In this document: piece after piece, positions 33,008 to 43,001 of the stretch
Position numbering within the stretch: position 1 is the stretch's first letter
Layout of the letters: every line of letters starts with the position of its first letter
Source of the DNA: Dialister pneumosintes
GTDB taxonomy: Bacteria > Bacillota > Negativicutes > Veillonellales > Dialisteraceae
Length of the DNA stretch: 64,000 nt
Direction: 5' to 3'
Assembly: GCF_001717505.1 (NCBI RefSeq)
Contig: NZ_CP017037.1
Coordinates: forward strand, 969,001-1,033,000
Made by a program: the position numbers and the translations under genes
Notes under the pieces: model-generated
Told to the model about the DNA's origin: nothing
Seen by the model: the letters and a program-made list of their open reading frames with translations, nothing else
Databases searched by the model: none

Positions 33008-36000
33008 TACAAACTGGACCAAGGAACAAACTGCTGCCATTATGAATCGTAATACCAATTTATTGTTATCTGCGGCTGCAGGAAGTGGAAAAACAGCCGT
33101 CTTAGTACAACGTATACTTACTTTAATTACAGACACTACACAACCGATAGATATAACCGATTTATTAGTGTTAACCTTTACAAAAGCAGCCGCAACAGAA
33201 ATGCGTACACGCATTACTTCTGAATTGCTACGTTTGTTAGAAAATGCTGAACAAGAAAAAAACACATTGCAAGCTGCACATATCAACCGTCAATTAGCGC
33301 TAATAGAAAGTGCACATATCTCAACAATTAATGCCTTTTGTCAATCTTTAATCAAACAGTATTTTTATCGAATTCCTTTAGATCCTAAATATAAAATCGT
33401 TAGTGACGAAAGCATATTATATCTGTTAAAACAAGAAGTATTATCGGAGGTACTTCTTGACTGGTATAGTAAAAAAGATTCTTATTTCATCAAATTGTCA
33501 GATATGTTGGCAAATCGATATCAAGATAGTCATCTAAGAAATACTATTTTGTCTTTACATGCATTTTCTCAGTCCATGGCATTTCCAAAAAAGTGGCTAA
33601 ATGCTTTACATGAACCTTATAAAATAGAAAGTGATAAAACATTATCTTCTTTATCATGGGTAAATGATATTCTTGAAAATTCACAACGGCAAATCAAATC
33701 ATGTCTTGATTCCTACAAAGTGATTTTAGATGTTCTTAATAAACATCAAGAAGACTTTTCTTCTTATAATGATTGCTTATCTACAGAATATGACATGCTT
33801 TGTAATATAGCTTCTTCACAAACATGGGAAGAGTGGCAACAAAATACAGTAACCTTTCCTTTTGCTGCCAGATTACCTGCTATCAGCAAAAAGAAAGCGT
33901 TATATCCTGAAAATGTAGATGAAGTAAAAAAACAAATAACCACACTACGTGACAAAGTAAAGAAGGATTTTAAAAAACTTTCCGAGTTTTTTAAAATCCC
34001 TCAAACTAATTGGATTACGCAAATGAATGAAACCGTTCCATTAATTCAAACATTAGTAAAAATTACAAATGAGTTTCATTCCGCTTATATGGAAAGAAAA
34101 CAAAAAGAAAATATTCTGGAATTCAGTGATACGGAACATTATGCATTAAATTTACTTTTAGATAAAAAGAATCCTGATTTTAATACAGAAAACGCACTGG
34201 AATATCCCTCTGATACAGCTATTGAATTACGTAAAATTTATAAAGAAGTAATGATTGATGAATATCAAGATACTAATAATGTACAAGAAATGATAACTGC
34301 ATTACTTAGTAGAAATAATAATCGTTTTATGGTAGGAGATATTAAGCAGAGTATCTATCGTTTCCGATTGGCCGATCCAACAATTTTTCAAGAAAAATAT
34401 AAACACTATGCAAATCCAAAAAATCCTTTTAATCTGCGAATTGACTTAAATCGAAATTTCAGAAGTGATGCATCTATACTCGCAGGAATCAATTTTATCT
34501 TTAAACAAATTATGAGTGAAAAAGCTCTGGAGTTAGATTATGGTGCAGCAGAAGCTTTATATCCCGGTAAATCAACTTGTACAGATAAGCAATACATCGG
34601 AGGAGCAATTGATATAGATATTATTGATAAAAAAGACATCTTACCCGAACAGGAACTACCGGAAGAAGTAAAGGATATTAAACGTATAGAGGTAGAAGGC
34701 ATTCATATTGCTAATCGTATTAAAGATATTTTAGCATCCGGAAAAACCATACTGACTAAAGATGGAAGTACCAGACCGGTAACCTATAATGATATTGCTA
34801 TTCTTATGCGTTCTATAAGTACTAAAGCAACTTATCTCGTACATACATTACAAACCGAAGGTATCCCCTGTATATGTGAACAAAAAGATGATTTTTTTGA
34901 AACTATAGAAGTACGTCAATTATGGTCATTACTGCAAATTCTTAATAATCCTCGATTAGATATTCCTTTAGTGGCTATATTACGCTCATCTTGGATAGGT
35001 CTTGATGAGCAAGAGTTAGCACATCTATATTTGATAAAAAAAGAATTAACCGATAGTATATCTCCTTGTCTTTATGATGCATTATTACAACCTCATTCTA
35101 TTGTTAATTCAAAGAAAAAAGAAAAGGTAAATTTCTTCTTTAACCTTTATAAAAAATGGAAGTCTTTAGCATATAAAGAAGGAGTTGCTGCATTAATTAG
35201 AACTATATTAGATGATACTCAATTTATATCTTATGTAGCATCATTACCGGAAGGCACTTATAGAAAACAACATGTAGAATCTTTTTATCAAAAAGCATTG
35301 GAATGGGATAAAGGTCGTACTACCGGTTTATATGGATTTATTTCAACTATTAATCAGCTAATAAAAAATAATCAAAAATTTACAACAACAACTACTATAT
35401 CTACCGAAAATAATGTAGTACGTATTATGACGATTCATAAGAGTAAAGGATTAGAATTTCCAATTGTTTTTATTGCTGATGCCGCTTGCCAGTTTAACAC
35501 TAAAGAGATGAGTCAAAATGCATTATTTCATAAAACTAAAGGCATAGGTTTTGATTACTTTAGTACCAAAAATAAAATGCGATGGAATACTTTGTATGGT
35601 TTTAATGTACAGCAAACTTTACAAAAAGAAATGCTTGCAGAAGAAGCACGACTTTTGTATGTTGCAATGACTAGAGCCCGTGATAAGTTAATTATTGTAG
35701 GAACTGTAAATGATGCTCTTTCCAGTATAAAAACATGGTCAATTACATCATTTGGACGTATCCCTGTAAAAAATAATGCATATCATCAATTACCGGTACA
35801 CGCAGTTACAAATGCAAAATGTTATCTTGATTGGATTATGCCTGCTGCTGCCACCAGTCGTTCTATGCAAGAGTTTTGGAACTTAGCGTCAGACATTCCC
35901 ATGTATGAAGAAGATGCTATAGAGAAAGACACTTCTTTTTCACTCCATGTTATAGCAAGAAACCATTTACTATCCTCATTTTTTAGTACGATAAATACAG

Positions 36001-36836
36001 AAGATTCTTCTGTACATGAAGAAAATCCTGTTATTGCAATTGATTCTTTTCTTAATTCTTACCAAACGCCTCCTACATGGATTGAAAACACCTTATTATG
36101 GTCATATTCTTATCCGGGATCCGTATGTACCCCATCAAAAATTAGTGCAACAATGGCCACTAAACTCCTATTAGAAACAAAGGAAGAAGAACACCCTTCC
36201 GTACTTTTAAAAGAAGAAATAAAACCAGATACGCTTCCATCCATTTTTTCTGAAAAACCGCTCTTTTTGCAAGAAAAGCATATTATAAAAGAAGGAAGTT
36301 CTTACGGAACTCTGATGCATAAAGTGATGCAATTTTTAGATTTTAAAACAATAGCAACTACTAAAGAATCTGTACAAAAAGCCATACAAATACTAACTGA
36401 CAAAGGTGTATTTACAGAAGAAGAGTATGATTCTCTTCTATACAATGCTAAACAGCATTCACCTATAAATGATATTCTCACTTTCTTACAAAGTCCTTTA
36501 TGTAACAGTATAAAAACAGCTCAAGTGGAAAAAGAACTGGCATTTTCCATCTTACTCCCTGCCTATTATTTTTATCCTGCATGTGAAAAAGAAGAAAAGG
36601 TTTTTATGCAAGGCGTTATTGATTGCATATGTGAAAAAAATTCTAAACTTATTATTATTGACTACAAAACGGACCATGTGAAGAACAAAAAACAGTTAAT
36701 AACTCACTACACACCGCAACTTAATTTATATGCTTATGCAGCTCAAAAATTATATCAGAAAAAAATAACTGATTTATATATCTGGTCATTTCATTTAGGA
36801 TGTGAAATTGCTGTTCCTCTCCAATTTTTTAATTAA
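33000..36836 (+). CDS. addA: AddA helicase-nuclease subunit
   Basis: Superfamily 1 helicase plus nuclease, partner of AddB. UvrD motifs in order: TKEQTAAI (Q motif), SAAAGSGKTAVLVQRI (motif I), VLTFTKAAATEMRTRI (Ia), MIDEYQDTNNVQ (II), VGDIKQSIYRFRLADP (III), VRIMTIHKSKGLEFPIVFIADA (V) and LLYVAMTRARDKL (VI). The C-terminal RecB-family nuclease motif is KLIIIDYKTDHV. The ATG at 33000 follows GGAGGTG and gives 1278 aa. It ends 4 bases inside a convergent hypothetical gene. Confidence 0.95.
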   Translation: MSNTNWTKEQTAAIMNRNTNLLLSAAAGSGKTAVLVQRILTLITDTTQPIDITDLLVLTFTKAAATEMRTRITSELLRLLENAEQEKNTLQAAHINRQLALIESAHISTINAFCQSLIKQYFYRIPLDPKYKIVSDESILYLLKQEVLSEVLLDWYSKKDSYFIKLSDMLANRYQDSHLRNTILSLHAFSQSMAFPKKWLNALHEPYKIESDKTLSSLSWVNDILENSQRQIKSCLDSYKVILDVLNKHQEDFSSYNDCLSTEYDMLCNIASSQTWEEWQQNTVTFPFAARLPAISKKKALYPENVDEVKKQITTLRDKVKKDFKKLSEFFKIPQTNWITQMNETVPLIQTLVKITNEFHSAYMERKQKENILEFSDTEHYALNLLLDKKNPDFNTENALEYPSDTAIELRKIYKEVMIDEYQDTNNVQEMITALLSRNNNRFMVGDIKQSIYRFRLADPTIFQEKYKHYANPKNPFNLRIDLNRNFRSDASILAGINFIFKQIMSEKALELDYGAAEALYPGKSTCTDKQYIGGAIDIDIIDKKDILPEQELPEEVKDIKRIEVEGIHIANRIKDILASGKTILTKDGSTRPVTYNDIAILMRSISTKATYLVHTLQTEGIPCICEQKDDFFETIEVRQLWSLLQILNNPRLDIPLVAILRSSWIGLDEQELAHLYLIKKELTDSISPCLYDALLQPHSIVNSKKKEKVNFFFNLYKKWKSLAYKEGVAALIRTILDDTQFISYVASLPEGTYRKQHVESFYQKALEWDKGRTTGLYGFISTINQLIKNNQKFTTTTTISTENNVVRIMTIHKSKGLEFPIVFIADAACQFNTKEMSQNALFHKTKGIGFDYFSTKNKMRWNTLYGFNVQQTLQKEMLAEEARLLYVAMTRARDKLIIVGTVNDALSSIKTWSITSFGRIPVKNNAYHQLPVHAVTNAKCYLDWIMPAAATSRSMQEFWNLASDIPMYEEDAIEKDTSFSLHVIARNHLLSSFFSTINTEDSSVHEENPVIAIDSFLNSYQTPPTWIENTLLWSYSYPGSVCTPSKISATMATKLLLETKEEEHPSVLLKEEIKPDTLPSIFSEKPLFLQEKHIIKEGSSYGTLMHKVMQFLDFKTIATTKESVQKAIQILTDKGVFTEEEYDSLLYNAKQHSPINDILTFLQSPLCNSIKTAQVEKELAFSILLPAYYFYPACEKEEKVFMQGVIDCICEKNSKLIIIDYKTDHVKNKKQLITHYTPQLNLYAYAAQKLYQKKITDLYIWSFHLGCEIAVPLQFFN

Positions 36837-37672
36837 CTTCCACAACGTAAATAATATACAGGAAAATCTTTCATACTGTCTGCTTTTTCTAACCCTTCAA
36901 AATATATAGAATCTCCCAAATCCTTACCATGTACCTGCTGATGCAATTTCATTAATATTTCTGACATTGTAAAACATTCTCCATTATCAGATTTTATAAA
37001 TGCACAAATTTCTACAAGAATTCCTTCCTGTCCATAATCTTCTATAACTTCTACTATCATTTCATTAGCAAATAATTTTTTTGAGTCATAGATAAAAGCT
37101 TCATATACACAGTAAAAAGCTGTGGAATTCAATACAATTTTTTGTGGTTTCCACTCTTTGGATGATCTTTTTATATAGACTTGATAATTCCAAACTTGAT
37201 TATTAAATACTTCTCTATTTAATTCTAATTCTTGATTAAAATCCCAAAAAATAGAATCCAGTAGATAATTAGGCATATAATCCATGGAACTCTTTAATTT
37301 TTGAAATTCTTCTTTTAATATTTTCTTTCTCCAAAAAAATGTTATGGCAATAGGTACTATAACAAATGGCATCCATAAAATAATCCCCAAAAGAGCAAGC
37401 CCTTTATAATTTCCGGAGGGTCTACTCCTATCAACATTATTAATCAAATTGGATATATTATTAAAAACCTCAAAAGTTGTATCCGGTATAAAAAGAAACA
37501 AAGCAGCCATTTCAAAAATCATAGAAAAAATAAATATCCATATAAGTTGTTTAGCTATCTTATTACAAATTTTTTTCTTTATTTCTATGTCTACTCCATT
37601 AGCTGCTTCAATGTTTTTACACCAATTTTTTGCTCTTTCAATTTGAATCGAATTACTATCAATCCCAAACAT
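36833..37672 (-). CDS. Hypothetical membrane protein
   Basis: No family recognised. The 279-aa protein has two clear membrane segments (about residues 45-68, LIWIFIFSMIFEMAALFLFIP, and 92-115, LALLGIILWMPFVIVPIAITFFW) separated by a short polar stretch. A soluble C-terminal domain of about 160 residues follows, rich in aromatic and acidic residues. The N-terminus is charged and predicted cytoplasmic. It overlaps the end of addA on the opposite strand by 4 bases and is followed by nothing on its own strand. AGGTGGTG lies upstream of the ATG. Codon use resembles its neighbours. Confidence 0.7.
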   Translation of the reverse strand: MFGIDSNSIQIERAKNWCKNIEAANGVDIEIKKKICNKIAKQLIWIFIFSMIFEMAALFLFIPDTTFEVFNNISNLINNVDRSRPSGNYKGLALLGIILWMPFVIVPIAITFFWRKKILKEEFQKLKSSMDYMPNYLLDSIFWDFNQELELNREVFNNQVWNYQVYIKRSSKEWKPQKIVLNSTAFYCVYEAFIYDSKKLFANEMIVEVIEDYGQEGILVEICAFIKSDNGECFTMSEILMKLHQQVHGKDLGDSIYFEGLEKADSMKDFPVYYLRCGS

Positions 37673-37758
37673 ATTTTTATTTCACCACCTATATAAATTA
37701 TCTTCTTTATTATAAGTGATGACTAAAATATATTACAATGATTGGTTTTAAAAACATC

Positions 37759-37793
37759 AAAAAAGAGACTGTGATTTCCACAGTCTCTTTTTT
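37759..37793 (-). terminator. Terminator of the first ornithine decarboxylase gene
   Basis: Perfect 15-base arms (37759-37773, AAAAAAGAGACTGTG; 37779-37793) with a 5-base loop and six-base U tracts on both strands. It ends the decarboxylase gene. Confidence 0.85.
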
Positions 37794-37841
37794 ATAAGGT
37801 GATATCCTTTATTCTGTAATAAGTAACACAAGTGTTAATTA

Positions 37842-40025
37842 TTATTTAAATGCCGGATCAAATTCCTTCTTCAATACATAGCCATAAGCCTGTTTGAGTC
37901 CGTTTTCACCTTCTTCAATGTATACACCCTGAATTTCCGGTTCGAATCCCGGCATCTTATTGATACCATCGGTCAAAATCTGGAAGTACTTGGTTACAGT
38001 TGGAGCCCAACGTTCACCTGGCTGGATACAAAGAAGTCCTGGTGGATATGGAAGTGCACCTTCAAGAGCAACTCTGCCTTCGATTTGATCGAGAGGAACG
38101 AGTTCACAATGGCGAGCAATGAGTTCCATATTAGCATCATGCGGATTCATTACATATTCCGGCAAGTAATCTCTTAAGAACAAGCGCTTCATAATTGTAG
38201 AAGTTTCATGTCCCTTGTAGAAATCATGCATGTATTGGCACAACTGACGAATTGTCCAACCAGCATAAATATCTTCGTTAGCATAGTAAATATTTGGAAG
38301 AACTTCAGACATTGGAGCATCTTCATCAACAAGTTTTTCGAACTTGATGAATTTAGCTACCAAGTCATCATACTTGGTCATATCTTCTGCCGGAGTCGGG
38401 AGGAAGAGAATATCATTCAAGTCGCACTTTTCAGGAATAATACCATTTCCACGGAGGAAGTTAGCCAAGATGGTTCCCGGAATACCGAAATCATCATAAG
38501 TACCGTCTTCCTTAATTCCACAGGTTACAAACTGAAGCTTCATTGGGTCAACGAAGTACTGACCTTCAGCATAGCCTTCGAATCCATGCCACTTAGCACC
38601 CGGTTCAAATGCCCAGTATGCCATATCTGTAGCCATCTTTTCAGTGTCGCCATCTTCCCACTTCTTGCCATGAACCATCGGCGGTACGAGTGGACGGAGG
38701 TAGTGACAAGTACGCATAACTTTCTTACGTACTTCAATAGAGTCCTTAACGCACTGCGCCCAGAGATAACGACCAGCTTCACCATCTTGCATCTTAGCGT
38801 TTACGTCAAGTGCTGCAAAGAGTGGATAGAATGGAGATGTAGATGCATGCATCATGAATGCGTTATTAACTACCTTGTGGTGTACATAACGATCCTGTCC
38901 CTTAATATGTTTATCCTTCTTATGAACCTGAGATGTCATAGAGAAGCCTGCTTGCTGCTTATGAACAGACTGGGTTACGAAAATTCCCGGATCATTTGGA
39001 CCAAGATCAAGGAGTAATGGACTGCAATCCTTCATCATTGGAATGAACTGTTCATAACCAACCCATGCAGAGTCAAAGAAAATATAGTCGCAAAGGTGAC
39101 CAATCTTATCTACTACCTGACGTGCATTATAGATACAGCCGTCATAAGTGCCGAGCTGAATAACTGCCAAACGAATTGGTCTTTCAGCTTTAGCCTTAAC
39201 CGGATCACGTTCTGCAATCAATTTACGAATGTAGTCTTCATCGAAACAGTGTGCCAAGATACCACCGATGGAACCGTAAGAGTTACGGGATGTTTCGAGG
39301 TAAACCGGAATACCACCCTGCTGAACGAGTGCACCGTGTGCGTTGGACTTATGGTTATTGCGGTCATAGAGAACAATATCTCCAGGAGCAACAACTGCAT
39401 TAAGAACAACCTTATTAGAGGAAGAAGTACCATTCAATACGAAGTAAGTCTTGTCTGCATTGTATACCTTAGCAGCATGTTGCTGAGCAGCTAAAGCAGG
39501 CCCCTGGTGAATTAACAAGTCGCCCAATGCAACGTCAGCGTTACAAAGGTCAGCTCTGAAAATATTTTCACCGAAGAAATCATAGAATGCACGACCAGCC
39601 GGATGCTTAGCGAAGTACGCACCACCCTGATGACCTGGGCAGTCAAACTGAGCATATCCCTGTTCTACATATGTAGCTAATCCTTTGAAGAATGGTGGCA
39701 ACATATCGCTTTCATATTTAGCTGCTGCACTTTCAATCTGGCGTTCATATAATCCACGGTTAACTTCTCTCAAGTCCATTACGCGGAATACTTTTTTGAG
39801 AACTTCATCACAAACAGAGGTTCCTTCTACAAGTACTAAGAATACCGGAATACCAAATGCTGCGATCTTTGCTTCTTCGTCCAAAATCGCAGTATCAGCA
39901 TCAGTAATAACAATAGCTGCTACATCGGTAAAATCGGTGTCATTAAGACCAACGATTTCACGTTCGGTAATTGGATTAAGAACGGAATAAGCTTTGTCTG
40001 AATAAGCAAGTTTAAAATGCTTCAT
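37842..40025 (-). CDS. Ornithine decarboxylase, large PLP type, copy 1
   Basis: Fold-type I PLP decarboxylase converting ornithine to putrescine (Orn/Lys/Arg group, SpeC/SpeF-like). N-terminal wing domain (LNDTDFTDVAAIVI), then CPGHQGG, GTSSSNKVVLNA and DRNNHKS in the PLP domain, DSAWVGYE, and the Schiff-base Lys356 in TQSVHKQQAGFS, the same position as in Lactobacillus 30a ODC. It is 727 aa. Compared with copy 2 (SVHKQLAGFSQAS), residues after the Lys differ (SVHKQQAGFSMTS). Codon use is GC-richer than flanking DNA, typical of highly expressed genes. AGGAGG precedes the ATG. Lysine or arginine as substrate is less likely but possible. Confidence 0.9.
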   Translation of the reverse strand: MKHFKLAYSDKAYSVLNPITEREIVGLNDTDFTDVAAIVITDADTAILDEEAKIAAFGIPVFLVLVEGTSVCDEVLKKVFRVMDLREVNRGLYERQIESAAAKYESDMLPPFFKGLATYVEQGYAQFDCPGHQGGAYFAKHPAGRAFYDFFGENIFRADLCNADVALGDLLIHQGPALAAQQHAAKVYNADKTYFVLNGTSSSNKVVLNAVVAPGDIVLYDRNNHKSNAHGALVQQGGIPVYLETSRNSYGSIGGILAHCFDEDYIRKLIAERDPVKAKAERPIRLAVIQLGTYDGCIYNARQVVDKIGHLCDYIFFDSAWVGYEQFIPMMKDCSPLLLDLGPNDPGIFVTQSVHKQQAGFSMTSQVHKKDKHIKGQDRYVHHKVVNNAFMMHASTSPFYPLFAALDVNAKMQDGEAGRYLWAQCVKDSIEVRKKVMRTCHYLRPLVPPMVHGKKWEDGDTEKMATDMAYWAFEPGAKWHGFEGYAEGQYFVDPMKLQFVTCGIKEDGTYDDFGIPGTILANFLRGNGIIPEKCDLNDILFLPTPAEDMTKYDDLVAKFIKFEKLVDEDAPMSEVLPNIYYANEDIYAGWTIRQLCQYMHDFYKGHETSTIMKRLFLRDYLPEYVMNPHDANMELIARHCELVPLDQIEGRVALEGALPYPPGLLCIQPGERWAPTVTKYFQILTDGINKMPGFEPEIQGVYIEEGENGLKQAYGYVLKKEFDPAFK

Positions 40026-40639
40026 TAATTAAGACCTCCTACTAAATTAGTGGACATATCTCACAACCGTGTGCACCCGATTGTAAAACATTTTATTCGT
40101 GTCAGCGATTACATAAATCACTTCACGTTTACATACCTATTTTAGTACAATCACCTCTCATAAACCAATATCATTTGCATTCTAATTCATTTTATATCTC
40201 ACATTTAATTAAATAAACTAATTATTCTCTATAATTATTATTAATTACTTTTACTTATTGTTATATCAGAATATATATATATCACAAATATTCTTTATGC
40301 TCTTTTTTTTTATAATAATTTAGAAACTCTTTTTTTTATATGAGATTTTTCAGCGATAAACACTGATTATTTTAAAAGTTATTTGTATTTATATCTTTTG
40401 TTTATAATTTCATTTTTCTGTATGTAAAATATTTTTTATTTCTATTTTATATACATTTTTTGATTACATGTAAGTTATATATTTTTTATTAATACTTTTT
40501 TTGTGTTTTTATTTTATTCATTAGTTTATATTCAGTTTATATAATAATTAAATTTATTTTATTATTTTTCTCAGCAAAACTTTACTATTTACTATCATCT
40601 TTTCCAATATAAAATATATAGCATTTTATACTTGTATAT
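40026..40639. other. 614-bp AT-rich gap, leader of decarboxylase copy 1
   Basis: About 80% A+T with no credible ORF. The 150 bases nearest the decarboxylase contain a possible minus-strand promoter (TTGGTT, 18 bases, TAAAAT). After it come a hairpin GTGAAGTGATT...AATCGCTGACAC and the GC-rich dyad ACAACCG...CGATTGT (40063-40084, centred on GTGCAC). The remainder shows only T/A runs. A TTTGATTACA copy (40459-40468) matches the dyad arm at 42772-42781. Confidence 0.5.
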
Positions 40640-41557
40640 TTAATAAATAACAGCTTTTGTTTTTGCGTAATCAGCAAAATATCTTATAATGTAATCTTTT
40701 AAAAGAACAGCAGGTCTTGATAGAGGAACGCTTCCATCCCAAGTTAAAGTAATATACCTATAGCACCTTGGAGATGTAATAGGAATTAAAGTGACTTGTT
40801 CCCCGCAGGAAATGTCACTCCAAGTAATTTGCGGTACTAAAGATATCCCCATTCCCGCTCTGATAAACTCTCTTACCGTAAGTAAACTATCACTTTCTAA
40901 ATCTACACGAGGTGTAAATCCTGCTTTTCTACAATAGTATTCAATAATTTTACGTAAACTTTGTCCTTTATGTAAACAAATAAAACCGTCTTCCGCAAAA
41001 TCATTTAAATTTACACTAATCATTTTTGATCGAGGATCTGATTGCGGTAATGCCATCAATAATTCTTCTCTAAATAAAGTAACCGAATGATCATTAGTCA
41101 TAGGTTTAATATCACTGGTCAACTCTAAATCAGTATTCAATCCTCCAATACTACTAGGTCTTTCATTAGCACCTCGTAATAATAATTCAAAATTTACTTC
41201 CGGATACTCTTTCTTAAATCCGGCAAGAAATACAGGTAACAACTTAGAAGCAGCTGATATAGAAAGACGTACCGTTTGTTGTTCTTGTTGCTTAGCCGTA
41301 TCTAATTCTCGTTTAGTTAATTCTACTTCTTCCAAAATACGATTAGTATGCTTAAGTAATATTTCTCCAAAAGGTGTTAGCGTAATATTTCTTCCTTTTC
41401 TTGTGAACAAAGGAACATTAAAATCTTTTTCTATAGAATTAATCACCCTACTCACAGTCGGTTGTGCAACCTGAAGTGCTTCCGCAGTTTTAGTTACATG
41501 TTGAAGTTCTGCTACTTTCTGAAAGTAAGTCATAACCATTAATGTAAGTTTCAACAT
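40640..41557 (-). CDS. LysR-family transcriptional regulator 1
   Basis: A 305-aa LysR regulator with an N-terminal helix-turn-helix (MTYFQKVAELQHVTKTAEALQVAQPTVSRVINSIEKDF), a linker helix, and an effector domain from about residue 95. It is a close paralogue of the next gene: the same FxC-LHxGQSLR and MGISLVPQITW segments occur in both. AAAGGAG precedes the ATG. Located between the two regulators' shared palindrome and decarboxylase copy 1, it may regulate the decarboxylases, PotE or the MATE exporter. The effector is unknown. Confidence 0.88.
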   Translation of the reverse strand: MLKLTLMVMTYFQKVAELQHVTKTAEALQVAQPTVSRVINSIEKDFNVPLFTRKGRNITLTPFGEILLKHTNRILEEVELTKRELDTAKQQEQQTVRLSISAASKLLPVFLAGFKKEYPEVNFELLLRGANERPSSIGGLNTDLELTSDIKPMTNDHSVTLFREELLMALPQSDPRSKMISVNLNDFAEDGFICLHKGQSLRKIIEYYCRKAGFTPRVDLESDSLLTVREFIRAGMGISLVPQITWSDISCGEQVTLIPITSPRCYRYITLTWDGSVPLSRPAVLLKDYIIRYFADYAKTKAVIY

Positions 41558-41595
41558 TAACTCCTTTCCATATTATAATAAATTATTTATATCAG

Positions 41596-41657
41596 TAATA
41601 AACATTAATTATAGAAGAGGGGATATATATCCCCTCTTCTATAATTAATGTTTATTA
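41596..41657. repeat. 62-bp perfect palindrome between the two lysR genes
   Basis: Every base from 41596 to 41657 is mirrored around the centre (GGGGATAT and ATATCCCC at the middle), giving 31-base arms with no loop. It includes the stop codon of lysR2 (41645-41647). As RNA it would be a very long terminator-like hairpin ending in TTTATTA. Perfect dyads this long tend to be unstable in DNA. Confidence 0.9.
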
Positions 41658-42574
41658 AATTGACTAAAACGTTTTGCAGCATAACTTTTAGCAAAATCAG
41701 CAAAATGATCAATAATAAATTTCTTTAATTCTGCGGCCGGAGCCGGCAATTCTCTATTTTTATCCCAAGTTAAACTAATGTAACGATAACACCGAGGAGA
41801 TGCAATAGGCACTAAAACTACATTTTCTCCACCAACACCCCCCCAAGTGATTTGAGGAACAAAGGAAATTCCTAACCCGGTTCTTATAAATTCTTGTACC
41901 GTTTCAGGACTATCACTTTCTAATGCCACTTTAGGCATAAACCCGGCCTCTCGGCAATAATAATCTGTTACAGTACGAAGACTTTGTCCTGTATGAAGAC
42001 AAATAAAGCTGGATTCAGAAAAATCACTTAAATTTACAGAAGGCATATTAGCATGTGGATCAGTGTCTGGAACAGCCAACATAATCTCTTCCTTAAACAG
42101 AGTAACAGAATGTCCATCATCTAAAGGATGAATATTTGAGCAAAGTGCTAAGTCACATCCTTTATAGCCCACATGATGCTCGGTTTGCAATCCTTGCAAT
42201 AAAATTTCTAAACGAATATCGGGATGTCTCTTTCTAAATTCCATAAGGAAAGAGGGTACTAACTTAGATGCTGCATATAAAGATAATTTTACAGTTTTAT
42301 GTGCAGCTTCTTCTGCTTCTTTTAATTCTTTTTTTGCCGCTTCCATCTCTTTCATAATTAAATTAACATGAGCAAGTAATATTTCTCCATATTTAGTTAA
42401 TACAATATTTCTTCCTCGATGATCAAAAAGCGGCACATCTAATTCTTCTTCCAAGGACTTGATAGTTCGGCTTAAAGACGGCTGTGCAACATGAAGTGCC
42501 GCTGCTGCTCTAGTCATATGTTGCAATTCTGCAATCTTCTGAAAATATGATAACGAAGTAAATGTAATCTTCAT
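41645..42574 (-). CDS. LysR-family transcriptional regulator 2
   Basis: A 309-aa LysR regulator, tandem paralogue of LysR 1. Helix-turn-helix: SYFQKIAELQHMTRAAAALHVAQPSLSRTIKSLEEEL. The effector domain starts near residue 93 and has ICLHTGQSLRTVTDYYC and GLGISFVPQITWGG. GGGAGG precedes the ATG. Its stop lies inside the 62-bp palindrome. Palindromes and a 10-bp dyad upstream (42607-42781) are candidate self-binding sites. Confidence 0.88.
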   Translation of the reverse strand: MKITFTSLSYFQKIAELQHMTRAAAALHVAQPSLSRTIKSLEEELDVPLFDHRGRNIVLTKYGEILLAHVNLIMKEMEAAKKELKEAEEAAHKTVKLSLYAASKLVPSFLMEFRKRHPDIRLEILLQGLQTEHHVGYKGCDLALCSNIHPLDDGHSVTLFKEEIMLAVPDTDPHANMPSVNLSDFSESSFICLHTGQSLRTVTDYYCREAGFMPKVALESDSPETVQEFIRTGLGISFVPQITWGGVGGENVVLVPIASPRCYRYISLTWDKNRELPAPAAELKKFIIDHFADFAKSYAAKRFSQFNKH

Positions 42575-42606
42575 ACTGCCTCCCTTTCAAAAATTCCCAC
42601 AAAAAA

Positions 42607-42632
42607 GATAAATATTATTAATAATATTTATC
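42607..42632. repeat. 26-bp perfect palindrome in the lysR2 leader
   Basis: Arms GATAAATATTATT and AATAATATTTATC meet with no spacer. It lies about 33 bases upstream of the lysR2 start. Directly next to it is an imperfect dyad TCAACTCACGTGAAGTTGA (42641-42659). Confidence 0.7.
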
Positions 42633-42750
42633 TCCTCACCTCAACTCACGTGAAGTTGAATCATTTACAAAAGATGCGTGGTTTAGTATCAAACTCTCTT
42701 TATATATACATCTGACATTAATTATATAACAATTATATCATAGAAAACAA

Positions 42751-42781
42751 TGTAATCAAAACTTATTAGTATTTGATTACA
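42751..42781. promoter_or_regulatory. Candidate LysR binding dyad
   Basis: TGTAATCAAA (42751-42760) and TTTGATTACA (42772-42781) are perfect inverted arms separated by 11 bases. This fits the T-N11-A logic of LysR boxes in an extended form. It lies about 180 bases upstream of lysR2 and 220 upstream of the small ORF. The right arm recurs at 40459-40468. Confidence 0.5.
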
Positions 42782-43001
42782 ATTAATTATTTCTCATATA
42801 TATTATTGCCTTTTTATCAATTAATAAAAAAGTAATAAAAACTGTACACGTTATCATAATAAAGACCGGTTATTGTATTTTTCTTTCAAAACAAAATAAA
42901 CTATGTTATCATATATATAAGTACTTTTAATACATAACAATTACATGAATTTACTACAAGCACAAATAAGTAAAATAAATATTATAAGGAGGTGGATGGC
43001 A

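Noticed and set aside
38208-39017. 269-aa ORF antisense to decarboxylase copy 1
   Set aside because: Lies wholly inside a well-supported PLP enzyme gene, has no ribosome site or family features, and arises from the GC-richer codons opposite strand.
40026-40639. Hidden small gene or RNA in the long AT-rich gap
   Set aside because: Only very short frames without ribosome sites and no extended stem structures beyond the leader hairpins near the decarboxylase.
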